A stretch of 64,000 bases of DNA, from assembly GCF_003412455.1 (NCBI RefSeq), contig NZ_QTJU01000011.1, positions 100,426 through 164,425 on the forward strand. The letters are read 5' to 3'. The notes beneath the pieces were generated by a model. That model ran no database searches, was not told the origin of the DNA, and saw nothing but the letters and a program-made list of their open reading frames with translations. This document shows, piece after piece, positions 8,798 to 17,420 of this stretch. Both the position numbers and the translations under genes were made by a program. Positions within the stretch are counted from its first letter, which is position 1. The number at the start of each line of letters is the position of its first letter. The DNA comes from Deminuibacter soli (GTDB lineage Bacteria; Bacteroidota; Bacteroidia; Chitinophagales; Chitinophagaceae).

Positions 8798-9457
8798 TTA
8801 ACGATTATTTTTTGCAGACAAAACCGGCTCAGCTGTTACTTCTTTGTAAATATCCTCAAATCGTTTCCCCTTATGTAACAGCCATGCCGCAGAGAATTTG
8901 TTGTCAACCGTATTGAGGAGGTGAATGCAAAGTTTCTTCTCATCTGTTGTAAGATCATGAAACTCCATTTCGGCAAGCAGGTTCATCCTTTTACGACATG
9001 TTGCCAAAGCTTTACTTCCCTTGGCAGTCATCTTTAGGCGTTTGGATCTGCCATCTTCCGCATCCGCATACTCGGAAATATAACCGATCTTCTTTAAACG
9101 ACTTAGCATGTCGCTGCCTGTTGAAAGCTCGAACAATGCCTTGGAGATAGCCTCTGTCTTACGTGGTTCATTGAGACCGTCGATGGCGTTCAACAATGAA
9201 AATTCTTCCGAAGTATTTATTCCCGTGCCATCCATCGCAATTGCAGCGTAAAAGGAATGAAGTTTGTAAATCCTTCCGACGAGCCTCATCAAAACAAAAT
9301 CAGTTGATACAGGCATTTGCCAGGGCGATTTTGCGACAGCGGTCGATTTTGTATCATTCGTATTAAGATAATACCTGCAAAAGTCTTCAAGGCTACTTTC
9401 CGGGTAACGTGCATCAAAGTCACCCCATGCAGTGATCAATGCCACAGCTTTATTCAT
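8798..9457 (-). CDS. MarR family winged-helix transcriptional regulator
   Basis: The 219-residue protein has a winged-helix core at about residues 80-175 (EEFSLLNAIDG, KTEAISKALFELSTGSDMLSRLKKIGYIS, EDGRSKRLKMTAKGSKAL), where the DGRSKRL wing is typical of MarR. It has an N-terminal extension of about 60 residues that is longer than usual. MarR proteins are dimers that repress divergent genes and let go when they meet phenolics, oxidants or similar ligands. Here the divergent neighbour is an NmrA-like oxidoreductase, and the 115-base spacer holds a direct repeat described separately. Confidence 0.85.
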   Translation of the reverse strand: MNKAVALITAWGDFDARYPESSLEDFCRYYLNTNDTKSTAVAKSPWQMPVSTDFVLMRLVGRIYKLHSFYAAIAMDGTGINTSEEFSLLNAIDGLNEPRKTEAISKALFELSTGSDMLSRLKKIGYISEYADAEDGRSKRLKMTAKGSKALATCRKRMNLLAEMEFHDLTTDEKKLCIHLLNTVDNKFSAAWLLHKGKRFEDIYKEVTAEPVLSAKNNR

Positions 9458-9519
9458 AACATTTATTGTGATTTCGAAGTAAAAATAAAATAAGTAATAC
9501 GTTATTAGTATATTTATAT

Positions 9520-9558
9520 CGTAAACGTATCATTTTATACAATAAAATAACGTAAACG
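9520..9558. promoter_or_regulatory. Candidate MarR operator: direct repeat CGTAAACG
   Basis: The octamer CGTAAACG occurs at 9520-9527 and again at 9551-9558. The starts are 31 bases apart, about three helical turns, in the AT-rich spacer between the divergent MarR and NmrA-like genes. The spacer also holds related words (ACGTTATT near 9500, AATAACG near 9547). The binding role is inferred from position only. Confidence 0.35.
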
Positions 9559-9572
9559 AAATATATACAAAC

Positions 9573-10211
9573 ATGAATGCAATTATAGTTTTCGGAGCCA
9601 CAGGCGGTACAGGCTACGAAGTAGTAAAACAGGCCCTGGAAAAAGGCTACCTGGTAACCGTTGTAGTCAGAGACATAAGTGCTTTTAACCTGGTGCATAA
9701 AAATTTAACTATTACCATGGGAGATGTACTGGTTGCTGCAACCTTCGAAGAAAAACTGCTTGGAACAAGGGCAGTCATTTCCTGCCTGGGTTCTGGTCGT
9801 AGTACGAAGCCAACCAAAATCTATTCTGAAGGAATTAAAAATATTGTAGAAGCAATGGTTAAGGCAGGAACGCCACGTTTGATTTGCGTATCTGCAGGCG
9901 GATTAGAAACCAATAAAGAAATGGGAGTTTTTACCAGGCTATTAGTCAAACTGGTGTTGCAACCAATATTAAAAGGTCCGTATACTGATATGCGGCTGAT
10001 GGAAAAGTTCGTCACTGCAAGTCCTGTCGAGTGGACAGTCGTACGACCTGCAAGATTGACCAACAAAACAGCAACAGGTAAATACAGAACGGCTGTAAAC
10101 ACTCCTTTACGAAAACCATTCAGTATCGCAAGAGCCGACCTGGCAAACTTTATGCTGACAATAATTGATGCACCGGAAACTTTTGGTTCCATCGTAAACA
10201 TTGCATATTGA
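9573..10211 (+). CDS. NAD(P)H-binding protein, NmrA/SDR-like
   Basis: The 212-residue protein opens with the Rossmann motif FGATGGTGYEVVKQAL at residues 7-22, followed by LVTVVVRD and a MGDV turn that would contact the cofactor. ISCLGSG and ICVSAGGLE are further strand ends of the atypical SDR (NAD(P)-binding, DUF2867-like) fold. No active-site YxxxK is obvious, as in NmrA-type sensors and flavin-reductase-like members. It is transcribed away from the MarR gene and is the obvious target of that regulator (inference). It is cytoplasmic. Confidence 0.85.
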   Translation: MNAIIVFGATGGTGYEVVKQALEKGYLVTVVVRDISAFNLVHKNLTITMGDVLVAATFEEKLLGTRAVISCLGSGRSTKPTKIYSEGIKNIVEAMVKAGTPRLICVSAGGLETNKEMGVFTRLLVKLVLQPILKGPYTDMRLMEKFVTASPVEWTVVRPARLTNKTATGKYRTAVNTPLRKPFSIARADLANFMLTIIDAPETFGSIVNIAY

Positions 10212-10456
10212 CATCCGGTAACGTTTACAAATTGAATTGCTTGTTGTCTTTTCTTTGTTACGTAAGCAAAAAAGAAACCCGGTTTCGATCTGAGGCCGGC
10301 TTCACATGCCAGCCAGGTTACAACTCAACAGCCTGGCGTTAACTATAGTGGAGCGCCTCAAACAGCAACCTCCTTCGTCCCTATATCGCGCTATTGAAAA
10401 CTAATGATTTTATACAATGTTTAGGTTAGAATTATTTTCAACTTGCATTTATAAAA

Positions 10457-10948
10457 ATGCAACACATGAAATCAAAAATGTCAAAGAAATGGATATTATT
10501 CACCGCACTGTTTATGGTGGCTCTTTCCGTTTTAAAGGCTAATCCAAATCATTTATCAAAATCAAAAACTGAGACGAAAATGAAAGACGAAAAGGAATCT
10601 ATTGAAGCAAAAGAAATTCATTCAGAAGATGCCGGCAATGTAGCGCTAATAGATAAACTATTTATCCCTGCCGGTTCTATCGATGAGTTACTCAGCCAAA
10701 CAAAGACGGTAGGTAAGTTCATCAAAACATTGCCTGGCTTAATTAGTCAGCAGGCATTTGAATCCAGGGATGAACAAGGCAATATGACACTGATAACTAT
10801 TGCTATATGGGAAAACAAGGAAGCATTAAGCAAGGCAAAAGATGCTGTTCAGGGAGAATTTCAGCGTTTGAATATCCAGCCGCAGGAATTTATTAAAAGA
10901 CTAAATATAAAAATGGAAAGATCCATATACAACACACTGGACAACTAA
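10457..10948 (+). CDS. Secreted antibiotic biosynthesis monooxygenase (ABM)-like protein
   Basis: The 163-residue product has a signal-peptide-like N-terminus (KKWILFTALFMVALSVLKA); starts at 10457, 10466 or 10478 are all ATG and only change the extreme end. A charged linker of about 35 residues follows, then an ABM-like ferredoxin fold: ALIDKLFIPAGSIDELLSQ, LPGLISQQAFES, MTLITIAIWENKEALSKAKDAVQ. ABM proteins include small cofactor-free quinol oxygenases, but many are uncharacterised. The AraC regulator 180 bases downstream may control it. No HTH or metal motif is seen. Confidence 0.72.
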   Translation: MQHMKSKMSKKWILFTALFMVALSVLKANPNHLSKSKTETKMKDEKESIEAKEIHSEDAGNVALIDKLFIPAGSIDELLSQTKTVGKFIKTLPGLISQQAFESRDEQGNMTLITIAIWENKEALSKAKDAVQGEFQRLNIQPQEFIKRLNIKMERSIYNTLDN

Positions 10949-11127
10949 GTGAAATGTAGTTTTCAGCGACGCGACTTTTACAACAGCACAAATCAAAAGA
11001 TAATTAGAAGTATGCCGTCCCGGCACTTTGACTGGGTTCAGTAGTTGAAAATGTCAGCACTCAAAACAATAACACACGAGTATCCGTAACAAGTACTTTG
11101 AGGCATGGTCACAGCAAAACCAAAAAG

Positions 11128-11910
11128 ATGATGAAAATAGAAACCTTTTTACCAGCTGTTTCTTTAAGACCTTTTATAAAGGGATACCGTTTGGTTGAAT
11201 GTGAAGAAGAAAGGATAAATAAGATTCTGCCAGACACAGCGCTTTCTTTGGCTTTTCGCATACGCGGTGAATTTGGCAGTGTCCACGACAATTATCTGGC
11301 TCAACTACCCGCAACGACATTTTCGGGAATACAGAAATCAGTCCGATTTATTCATTACCAAAAAAACACCACGGCAATCATCGTTTTATTTAAAGAGACC
11401 GGGGCGGCAGCTTTTTTCAAAGAACCGTTGGATGAATACTTTGAGTTAAGCCTGTCGATGGAAAACTTCGATAGCGCAGGCAGATTATCAACTCTTCAGG
11501 ATCAATTATGGCATGCGCACAACAATGCCCAGGCAGTTCGTTTAATAGAACAGTATTTAATCGAAAGATTACAGGGCTACCAGGTGGACAAATTAATATA
11601 CAATGCTATTGAAAGAATAAATGCCGCCGGAGGCAGGCTTAATATACGCGAACTCTCCAATGAGCTTTATATCAGTCAGGACGCATTTGAGAAAAGATTC
11701 AGAAAGCTCGCGGGTACAACACCCAAACAGTTTTCTTCAATCGTGAGAATAAAGGCGGTTATTAAGCAGTATGTTGAGCCAGTATCGTTTTATGATCTTG
11801 CCCTGGATAACGGGTATTATGACCAGCCGCATTTCAATAGGGATTTTAAGCTTTTTACCGGTCAAACACCGCGCGATTTTTTCCGAAACAAGTCAACCGC
11901 TTACTGGTAG
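11128..11910 (+). CDS. AraC family transcriptional regulator with DUF6597 domain (paralogue)
   Basis: From the ATG at 11128 the product is 260 residues; an upstream TTG at 11098 is less likely. It parallels the regulator at 7180 along its length: MKIETFLPA, RINKILPDTALSLAFRIRGEF, HYQKNTTAIIVLFKETGAAAFF, and the C-terminal AraC domain with LALDNGYYDQPHFNRDFKLFTG. The two genes are therefore paralogues within 4 kb. It has the same DUF6597-plus-AraC architecture. The HxlR gene lies 80 bases downstream. Ligand and targets are unknown. Confidence 0.85.
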   Translation: MMKIETFLPAVSLRPFIKGYRLVECEEERINKILPDTALSLAFRIRGEFGSVHDNYLAQLPATTFSGIQKSVRFIHYQKNTTAIIVLFKETGAAAFFKEPLDEYFELSLSMENFDSAGRLSTLQDQLWHAHNNAQAVRLIEQYLIERLQGYQVDKLIYNAIERINAAGGRLNIRELSNELYISQDAFEKRFRKLAGTTPKQFSSIVRIKAVIKQYVEPVSFYDLALDNGYYDQPHFNRDFKLFTGQTPRDFFRNKSTAYW

Positions 11911-11991
11911 CCGCCCTGCAGCTTGCACTGCTATGTATTCAGCGTGTCTATGCATTTTGTTGCCCATTAGCATCACATCCGAGATAATATA

Positions 11992-12372
11992 ATGGCAAAA
12001 AAAGAGCGATTCATAAAACAGGCTTACAACAAGGGTACGATGGTCGAAAAATACAACTTGGAATCGCTGCAACTTACAATGCGGGTTATAGCTGGCAAAT
12101 GGAAAATCCAGATAATTTTGGAATTGATGAAAGGGAAAAAGCGGTTTAATGAACTTGAAAGGGCAACCAGCGGAATTACGCCCAAAGTGCTGATAAGAGA
12201 ATTAAAAGATCTTGAAAAAACGGGCATAGTAAATCGGGAAGTCCTTAAGACAGCATTACCCGCAGTAGAATACAGCCTGACACCAGCAGGTACCAATTTG
12301 CAACCAGTGCTAAACAAAATGCAGAAATGGGCCAAAATTCAAGGACAGTTCTTCCATCTAAAAGGCAGTTAA
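11992..12372 (+). CDS. HxlR family winged-helix transcriptional regulator
   Basis: The 126-residue protein carries the HxlR signature: RVIAGKWKIQIILELMKGKKRFNEL followed by ISGITPKVLIRELKDLEKTGIVNRE and a wing ending YSLTPAGTNLQPVL. HxlR regulators sense aldehydes, quinones or oxidants; the conserved N-terminal cysteine of the cysteine-based sensors is absent here. The ATG at 11992 is used; an ATG at 12040 (MVEKYNLESL) is a plausible alternative because most members begin about 15-20 residues before the GKWK motif. No obvious target gene is directly adjacent. Confidence 0.88.
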   Translation: MAKKERFIKQAYNKGTMVEKYNLESLQLTMRVIAGKWKIQIILELMKGKKRFNELERATSGITPKVLIRELKDLEKTGIVNREVLKTALPAVEYSLTPAGTNLQPVLNKMQKWAKIQGQFFHLKGS

Positions 12373-12741
12373 CTATGCTGCCGGAATATTCCCGATACTT
12401 ATTCAAAACTCACCTGGCATATTTAAGTTGGCTATTAACCCTGTGTTAATACCAAAGAATTCCTTCTATTCCACCCAATAAACGCCTTCCAATAAGCTTC
12501 ACGCTTAAAACTTGCTGCACAAAGTGCGCAGCGCTTGTAGCCCGCTTTCGGTAATTCATACAACTTTTTAGTTGATATATATCGCTTTTACACATCATTC
12601 CCGCACAAATTTGCATGCCCGGTTTTATATGCACATCACTCAACCCGCCCCATGTAAAAACCGCATTAAAAACGTACCAACGATTTACAAGATCACCCCG
12701 GAAACTACAATTTTAATTAACCAAGCTAAAACCCCTTTCAA
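12373..12741. other. Gene-free gap before the beta-helix protein
   Basis: I see no credible coding frame, RNA or promoter consensus in these 369 bases. Short frames on the minus strand have no protein character. Base composition shifts from AT-rich to markedly GC-richer at the start of the following gene. Confidence 0.5.
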
Positions 12742-15700
12742 ATGAATCGAGTGCTACGCTCCCCCTCTTTCGGGCGTTTTTACCGAGTTCTGTTTATCCT
12801 GTTACTGTTCGGGGCGCATACTTCCTGCGCCATTGCACAAAAATGGCGACTGATTCAACCTGCTTTTGCTACCAGCGATGCACCGGTTATTGGCTATTCC
12901 GTGGCCGATTATGGTGCAACCGGCGATGGGGCAACCGATGTTACCGGCATTTTCCAGCAACGCCTCGATTCGCTGGGGCTTATCGGGGGCGGTACCCTGT
13001 TTGTACCCACCGGCAAGTATGTAATCAAGGGCAGGCTGCGTATTCCCAAAGGAGTTACCCTGCGTGGCGAATGGCAGCAGCCTGTAAAAGGCCAGCCGGT
13101 GAAAGGCACCATCCTGATGGCCTATGCCGGCAGGGGCAATGAAACCAGTGAAGCATTTATTTCCGTTGCTTCCGCCGCAGCCGTAATGGACCTGGCAATC
13201 TGGTACCCGGAGCAAACACCGGACAACATTACACCCTACCCACCTGCTATCGGGTATGGCAACGCAGCGCTCAGCTATACCAGTAATGGCAATACCACCA
13301 GGAATGTGACACTGGTAAATGCTTACAGCGGTGTGGTTTGTATTGTTGGCGGATCGGTGCCTAATATCAATGGGCTTTATGGCACACCGTTGTCACGTGG
13401 CGTGGAAATAGACGGTATAGCTGATGTAGGTCATATTGAAAGCATCCATTTTGCGCCAGGCTACTGGTCTGGTTCAGGCCTGCCCAATGCACCGGCTGCA
13501 GGCAGCAGTTTTGAATCATGGATCAAACAGCACGGTACTGGTTTTGTGATGCGCCGCAACGACTGGACATATACGAGCTTTATGGACATCGAAGGTTACC
13601 ATATCGGTTACCATGCTGCGCCCTCTGTTTTAAGTCCGGGCACCGTACCCAATGCACAGAACTATGCCATTAACCTCACCAACTGCGAAACAGGCATTTA
13701 TGCAGAAGGTATCAGCGGCATTGGTGTGCTGTTCTCCCGTGTAATAACCAGCGGCTGTACCAACGGTTTGGCCATTGGCGGCGGCAGTAACAGCGATGGC
13801 ACACTGCAACTGCATACCTGTACCATTAGCGGCTCACAAAACGCAGTAAAGGCCGATTCCACCTGCCTGGCGCGCATTATCATGCAACAGTGTACCATTG
13901 GCACGGGTAAAGTGGATATAGGCGGCGGCACGTTTATGCCTTCTGATTGTGATTTCAACAATGCCGCACCGCAGATCGTGTTGCAATCTAAATCAAGGGG
14001 ATTGGTTACCGCCAACCGCTTTAAGAATGCGAAGTCTATACAAAACAATTCCGATTTTGTGGGTATCATTGACAGTGTGCCGGTAACTTTACCGCACATG
14101 CCTGCATTTCCCTCCATTGTACAGGGTACACACCAGCCCGCCCGCAAGGCATTGTATGTGGTTACCGATGCACCCTTCAATGCGCGCCACGATGGGGTAA
14201 CCGATAACACCAGTGCTGTACAGGCTGCGCTAAACAAAGCGGCGGCAGATGGTGGTGGCATTGTGTTTTTACCACCAGGCAAATACGAATTCAACGGGCA
14301 TCTCAGTGTGCCTGCAGGTGTTGAGCTGAAAGGTGCTTCCGACATTAGTGCTTTGCCCATGAGCCAGGGCGCCATACTGGAGCCGCATGCAGATAAAAAC
14401 GTACCAACCGGTACACCCTTTATTACGCTGGCAGCCAATAGCGGCATCCGCGGGCTAACCATTAACTACCCTGAGCAAACCTATGCAGCCAATTACCCGG
14501 CCAATATCATCTCCTATCCCTATGCCATACGCGCAAGCGGCGCTAACGTGTATATCGTAAACATTGCCATGCGCGCCGTATACCAGGGTATTGACCTGTT
14601 TACCAATAAATGTGATAACCACTATGTCGATTTTATCACAGGCCAGTTCTTTAAAAGCGTAATACGTGTTGGCGGCGGATCAGCCGGCGGGCAGATTTCC
14701 AATGCACAGGTAAACCCGATTGCTTTTGCTGTAGGCGGTGACGACGAATGGGGCAATTGGCCTAACTCGGCGCCCAGCAATAACAATGGTCCCGTGTACA
14801 CCTATAACCACTCCAGCCAGGACTTCCTGACGCTGGGTAATTGTTCTAACGAAGTGCTGTTTAACAACTTCGTGTTTGGTCCGGCAAATGGTGTGCTGTT
14901 TTTAAGTGAAGGAGCAGGTGCATCAGGCATTTGCCATGGTATGGAAATAGATGGCTCCTCTACTGCCATCAACCTCCAGGGCATGGGCACCGCAGGCTTC
15001 GATTTTATTGACGCGGGCGCAATTACCACCAAGGAAAACGATGCAGACACCGGCACTTCCAATTTTAAAACTTCTGCCAGCTTCGCTTCCCGTACATTCA
15101 ATTTATACAATGGCACTTTCACCGGTTACCCCGGGCAAAGTTTCATTATGAATGGCGGTACCATTAACCTGCAGGGCACCGGCTTCATACAGGCCGGCAA
15201 TTTACGTTTTGCAGACATCAAAAGCGGCAGGTTGAATATGCACAACGCATCGGTATGGCCGGTACCGGCTATTTTGAAAAACGGTGAGGAAGCCAACTTT
15301 TCTGTGCGCTCCTCCATCATGGACAGCACAGGCATCGTTCCGGCCAAAACAGCTGCTTTCAAAAACAACCTGGGTAACGCGTATACGGTGGTAATAAAAG
15401 GTGCACTGGACCGCCATGGCTGGACAGCCTTTGCTTCTTCCAATACCAGGGCTGCACAAAATGCGCTCGACAGCACCGACTATACCCGCTGGGATAGCAA
15501 CGCAGAGCAAGTGCCCGGTCAAACCTTTACGGTTGACATGAAGACGATCAATACCATTCACCGCGTGGTGCTGGATGCAACGCAGAGCATCAACGATTTT
15601 CCCGCAGGATATGAAGTGCGCGTTGCCAAAGACACCCTGCACTGGAGCAATCCCGTTGCTTCCGACAATGGCTTGCAGGGTATGACTTTAATCACTTTCC

Positions 15701-16806
15701 CTGATACGGCCTGCCGTTACGTACGTGTTACGCAAACCGGTTACAAAGGCGGAATGTTCTGGTCAATCCATGAGTTCTATGCGTTTGGCAAAGTAAATGT
15801 TACCGGTATCTCCATCCCATTGCCCATACGTACGATAAAACCGGATTCTGCTGCGAAACTTGCAGCGGTTATTACGCCCGCTATTGCCACCAATAAAGCA
15901 GTTACCTGGACATCGGATAACACCGCTGTTGCCACTGTTGATACTGCCGGTAAAGTACATGCTGTTGGCGGCGGCACTGCCATAATACGTGTTACTTCGG
16001 TTGATGCGGGCATTTATGCCGTCGACACCGTTACTGTACCTGTGGGGCTATCTCCTTACCTGGGCGCCCCCTATACTATTCCGGGTATTGTTGAAGCAGA
16101 GAATTTCGACAACGGCGGACAAGGTGTTGCTTATTTTGACAATGATTCTGCCAACAAGGGCGGCAATCAATATCGCCCCAGCGAAAGCGTAGATGCGGAA
16201 GTATGTGGCGAAGGCGGCTACGATGTGGGTTCTACAGAACCGGGCGAATGGATGAAATATACCGTGAACGTTTTAAAGGACGGTGTTTATACCTTGGAGG
16301 TAAGAGCAGCCTCACCCAATAACGGCAGTAAACTGCAGGTTGAAATGGATGGGGTAAATATCTCCGGCACCGTGAACCTGCCCAATACCGGTGGCTGGCA
16401 AACTTATCAGTCGGCCTCGGTAACTACACCGCTGTTAAAAGCCGGCCAGCATATACTGCGTATCGTTATCGGCAGTTATGGTTTTAACCTGAACTATGTG
16501 CGCTTCCTTGAATCAACTTCAAGACCTGTGAAGAAGGCAGCCGCTGAAGCAAAAATAGTGGTATACCCCAACCCCGTTACCACCGGCACCATAGGGCTGC
16601 AGTTAACCAACCTGCCTGCAGGCAAGTACCAGGTGATACTGGTAAACAACCTGTACCAGCCTGTATTGCAAACGCAGTTAACCGTAACAAGCGGCGTAGC
16701 CAACTACAGCTGGCCCTTAACGCGTAACCTGCCTGCCGGTTATTATCACCTGCAACTGGTTACGCCGCAAGGCACACATTTTACGCAGCCGGTATTAATA
16801 CCTTAA
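12742..16806 (+). CDS. Large secreted modular protein: two pectate-lyase-superfamily modules, discoidin, Ig-like, CBM6, T9SS tail
   Basis: The 1354-residue protein has a signal peptide (residues about 12-32, ending AIAQ). Two copies of the pectate lyase superfamily N-terminal motif follow: VADYGATGDGATDVTGIFQQ near residue 53 and the matching DGVTDNTSAVQAAL near residue 483, each leading into a right-handed beta-helix rich in N/G/T strands. Then come an F5/8 type C (discoidin) module at about 893-1016, a bacterial Ig-like Big_2 module at about 1019-1102, a CBM6 at about 1107-1255 (IVEAENFD, GEWMKYTVNV), and a type IX secretion C-terminal domain at about 1270-1354 (VVYPNPVT). It is probably a cell-surface polysaccharide-binding or -cleaving protein; no catalytic residues could be fixed. 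No SusC/SusD genes are next to it. Confidence 0.85.
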   Translation: MNRVLRSPSFGRFYRVLFILLLFGAHTSCAIAQKWRLIQPAFATSDAPVIGYSVADYGATGDGATDVTGIFQQRLDSLGLIGGGTLFVPTGKYVIKGRLRIPKGVTLRGEWQQPVKGQPVKGTILMAYAGRGNETSEAFISVASAAAVMDLAIWYPEQTPDNITPYPPAIGYGNAALSYTSNGNTTRNVTLVNAYSGVVCIVGGSVPNINGLYGTPLSRGVEIDGIADVGHIESIHFAPGYWSGSGLPNAPAAGSSFESWIKQHGTGFVMRRNDWTYTSFMDIEGYHIGYHAAPSVLSPGTVPNAQNYAINLTNCETGIYAEGISGIGVLFSRVITSGCTNGLAIGGGSNSDGTLQLHTCTISGSQNAVKADSTCLARIIMQQCTIGTGKVDIGGGTFMPSDCDFNNAAPQIVLQSKSRGLVTANRFKNAKSIQNNSDFVGIIDSVPVTLPHMPAFPSIVQGTHQPARKALYVVTDAPFNARHDGVTDNTSAVQAALNKAAADGGGIVFLPPGKYEFNGHLSVPAGVELKGASDISALPMSQGAILEPHADKNVPTGTPFITLAANSGIRGLTINYPEQTYAANYPANIISYPYAIRASGANVYIVNIAMRAVYQGIDLFTNKCDNHYVDFITGQFFKSVIRVGGGSAGGQISNAQVNPIAFAVGGDDEWGNWPNSAPSNNNGPVYTYNHSSQDFLTLGNCSNEVLFNNFVFGPANGVLFLSEGAGASGICHGMEIDGSSTAINLQGMGTAGFDFIDAGAITTKENDADTGTSNFKTSASFASRTFNLYNGTFTGYPGQSFIMNGGTINLQGTGFIQAGNLRFADIKSGRLNMHNASVWPVPAILKNGEEANFSVRSSIMDSTGIVPAKTAAFKNNLGNAYTVVIKGALDRHGWTAFASSNTRAAQNALDSTDYTRWDSNAEQVPGQTFTVDMKTINTIHRVVLDATQSINDFPAGYEVRVAKDTLHWSNPVASDNGLQGMTLITFPDTACRYVRVTQTGYKGGMFWSIHEFYAFGKVNVTGISIPLPIRTIKPDSAAKLAAVITPAIATNKAVTWTSDNTAVATVDTAGKVHAVGGGTAIIRVTSVDAGIYAVDTVTVPVGLSPYLGAPYTIPGIVEAENFDNGGQGVAYFDNDSANKGGNQYRPSESVDAEVCGEGGYDVGSTEPGEWMKYTVNVLKDGVYTLEVRAASPNNGSKLQVEMDGVNISGTVNLPNTGGWQTYQSASVTTPLLKAGQHILRIVIGSYGFNLNYVRFLESTSRPVKKAAAEAKIVVYPNPVTTGTIGLQLTNLPAGKYQVILVNNLYQPVLQTQLTVTSGVANYSWPLTRNLPAGYYHLQLVTPQGTHFTQPVLIP

Positions 16807-16836
16807 CTGCAGCTTTATATAACCGGGCATTGTAAT

Positions 16837-16895
16837 TAAACCGGCAATTGTATTGATGCAACACATGGTATGTTGACAATATGATTGCCGGTTTA
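16837..16895 (+). terminator. Possible terminator hairpin after the beta-helix gene
   Basis: TAAACCGGCAAT at 16837-16848 pairs with ATTGCCGGTTTA at 16884-16895 (12 bp), with a 35-base loop. There is no T-run after it, so it may be a weak terminator or another structured element. It is about 30 bases after the stop codon. Confidence 0.35.
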
Positions 16896-17044
16896 TAGTA
16901 AGCAGCAACCGACGTTACCTATGCTTTCCCTTGCACAATTCCTACTGGTGAGAAAACCGTTTCAACGTTGGTTCAAAGACCTGTTAAACCTGGTAAATGG
17001 GCTATTGGATATACCTTGCAATTTTTTGCTATTCCCCCAAACGC

Positions 17045-17078
17045 AAAAAACCCGCAAACTCAATATTTGCGGGCTTTT
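17045..17078 (-). terminator. Rho-independent terminator of tRNA-Ser
   Basis: CCCGCAAA at 17051-17058 pairs with TTTGCGGG at 17066-17073. On the minus strand the stem is followed by TTTTTT, 25 bases past the end of the tRNA. On the plus strand the tail is CTTTT, so it may also stop reading from the left. Confidence 0.7.
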
Positions 17079-17102
17079 GACAGTCTTTGATTATTCATCA
17101 AG

Positions 17103-17191
17103 CGGTGAGGGCGGGATTCGAACCCGCGGTACAGTTTAACCCGTACGGCAGTTTAGCAAACTACTGATTTCAGCCACTCATCCACCTCACC
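17103..17191 (-). tRNA. tRNA-Ser (anticodon GCU)
   Basis: On the minus strand the 5' arm GGTGAGG (17191-17185) pairs with CCTCACC (17110-17104), with G as discriminator at 17103. The length of 89 bases reflects the long variable arm of class II tRNAs. The anticodon loop reads TTTGCTAA, with GCT at 17157-17155, and the T arm has GGTTCGAATCC. The 3' CCA is not encoded. GCU reads the serine codons AGC and AGU. Confidence 0.95.
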
Positions 17192-17359
17192 AACCTTTCC
17201 TCCGTATTGGAAGGGGTTGCAAAAATAGGAGTTTTGATGAAATCACAAAAATTTTTCGAAGTTTATCGGGTAATTTTTTTGAATAAATATTTGCCGCAGC
17301 CCGTATCCTGCAGCCTCACTGCATTGCAGCGCTATACGCATCACTACCAGTCACTTACC

Positions 17360-17390
17360 GGCAAAAAGAAACCCGGCATTCGCCGGGCAC
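17360..17390 (-). terminator. Rho-independent terminator of dnaA
   Basis: Reading the minus strand, GCCCGGC (17388-17382) pairs with GCCGGGT (17377-17371) around a short loop and is followed by TTCTTTTT. It lies 30 bases past the dnaA stop codon. Confidence 0.7.
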
Positions 17391-17420
17391 GGATAAGTTT
17401 ATAGTTGGGTGGTACAGGTA

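Noticed and set aside
12802..13215. Long antisense frames inside the beta-helix gene (also 13698-14462 and 15202-15642)
   Set aside because: They lie fully inside a gene with clear domains, show no family motifs, and are expected in GC-rich coding DNA.
16885..17139. 84-codon frame before the tRNA
   Set aside because: It runs through the terminator hairpin and into the tRNA-Ser gene, so it is not coding.
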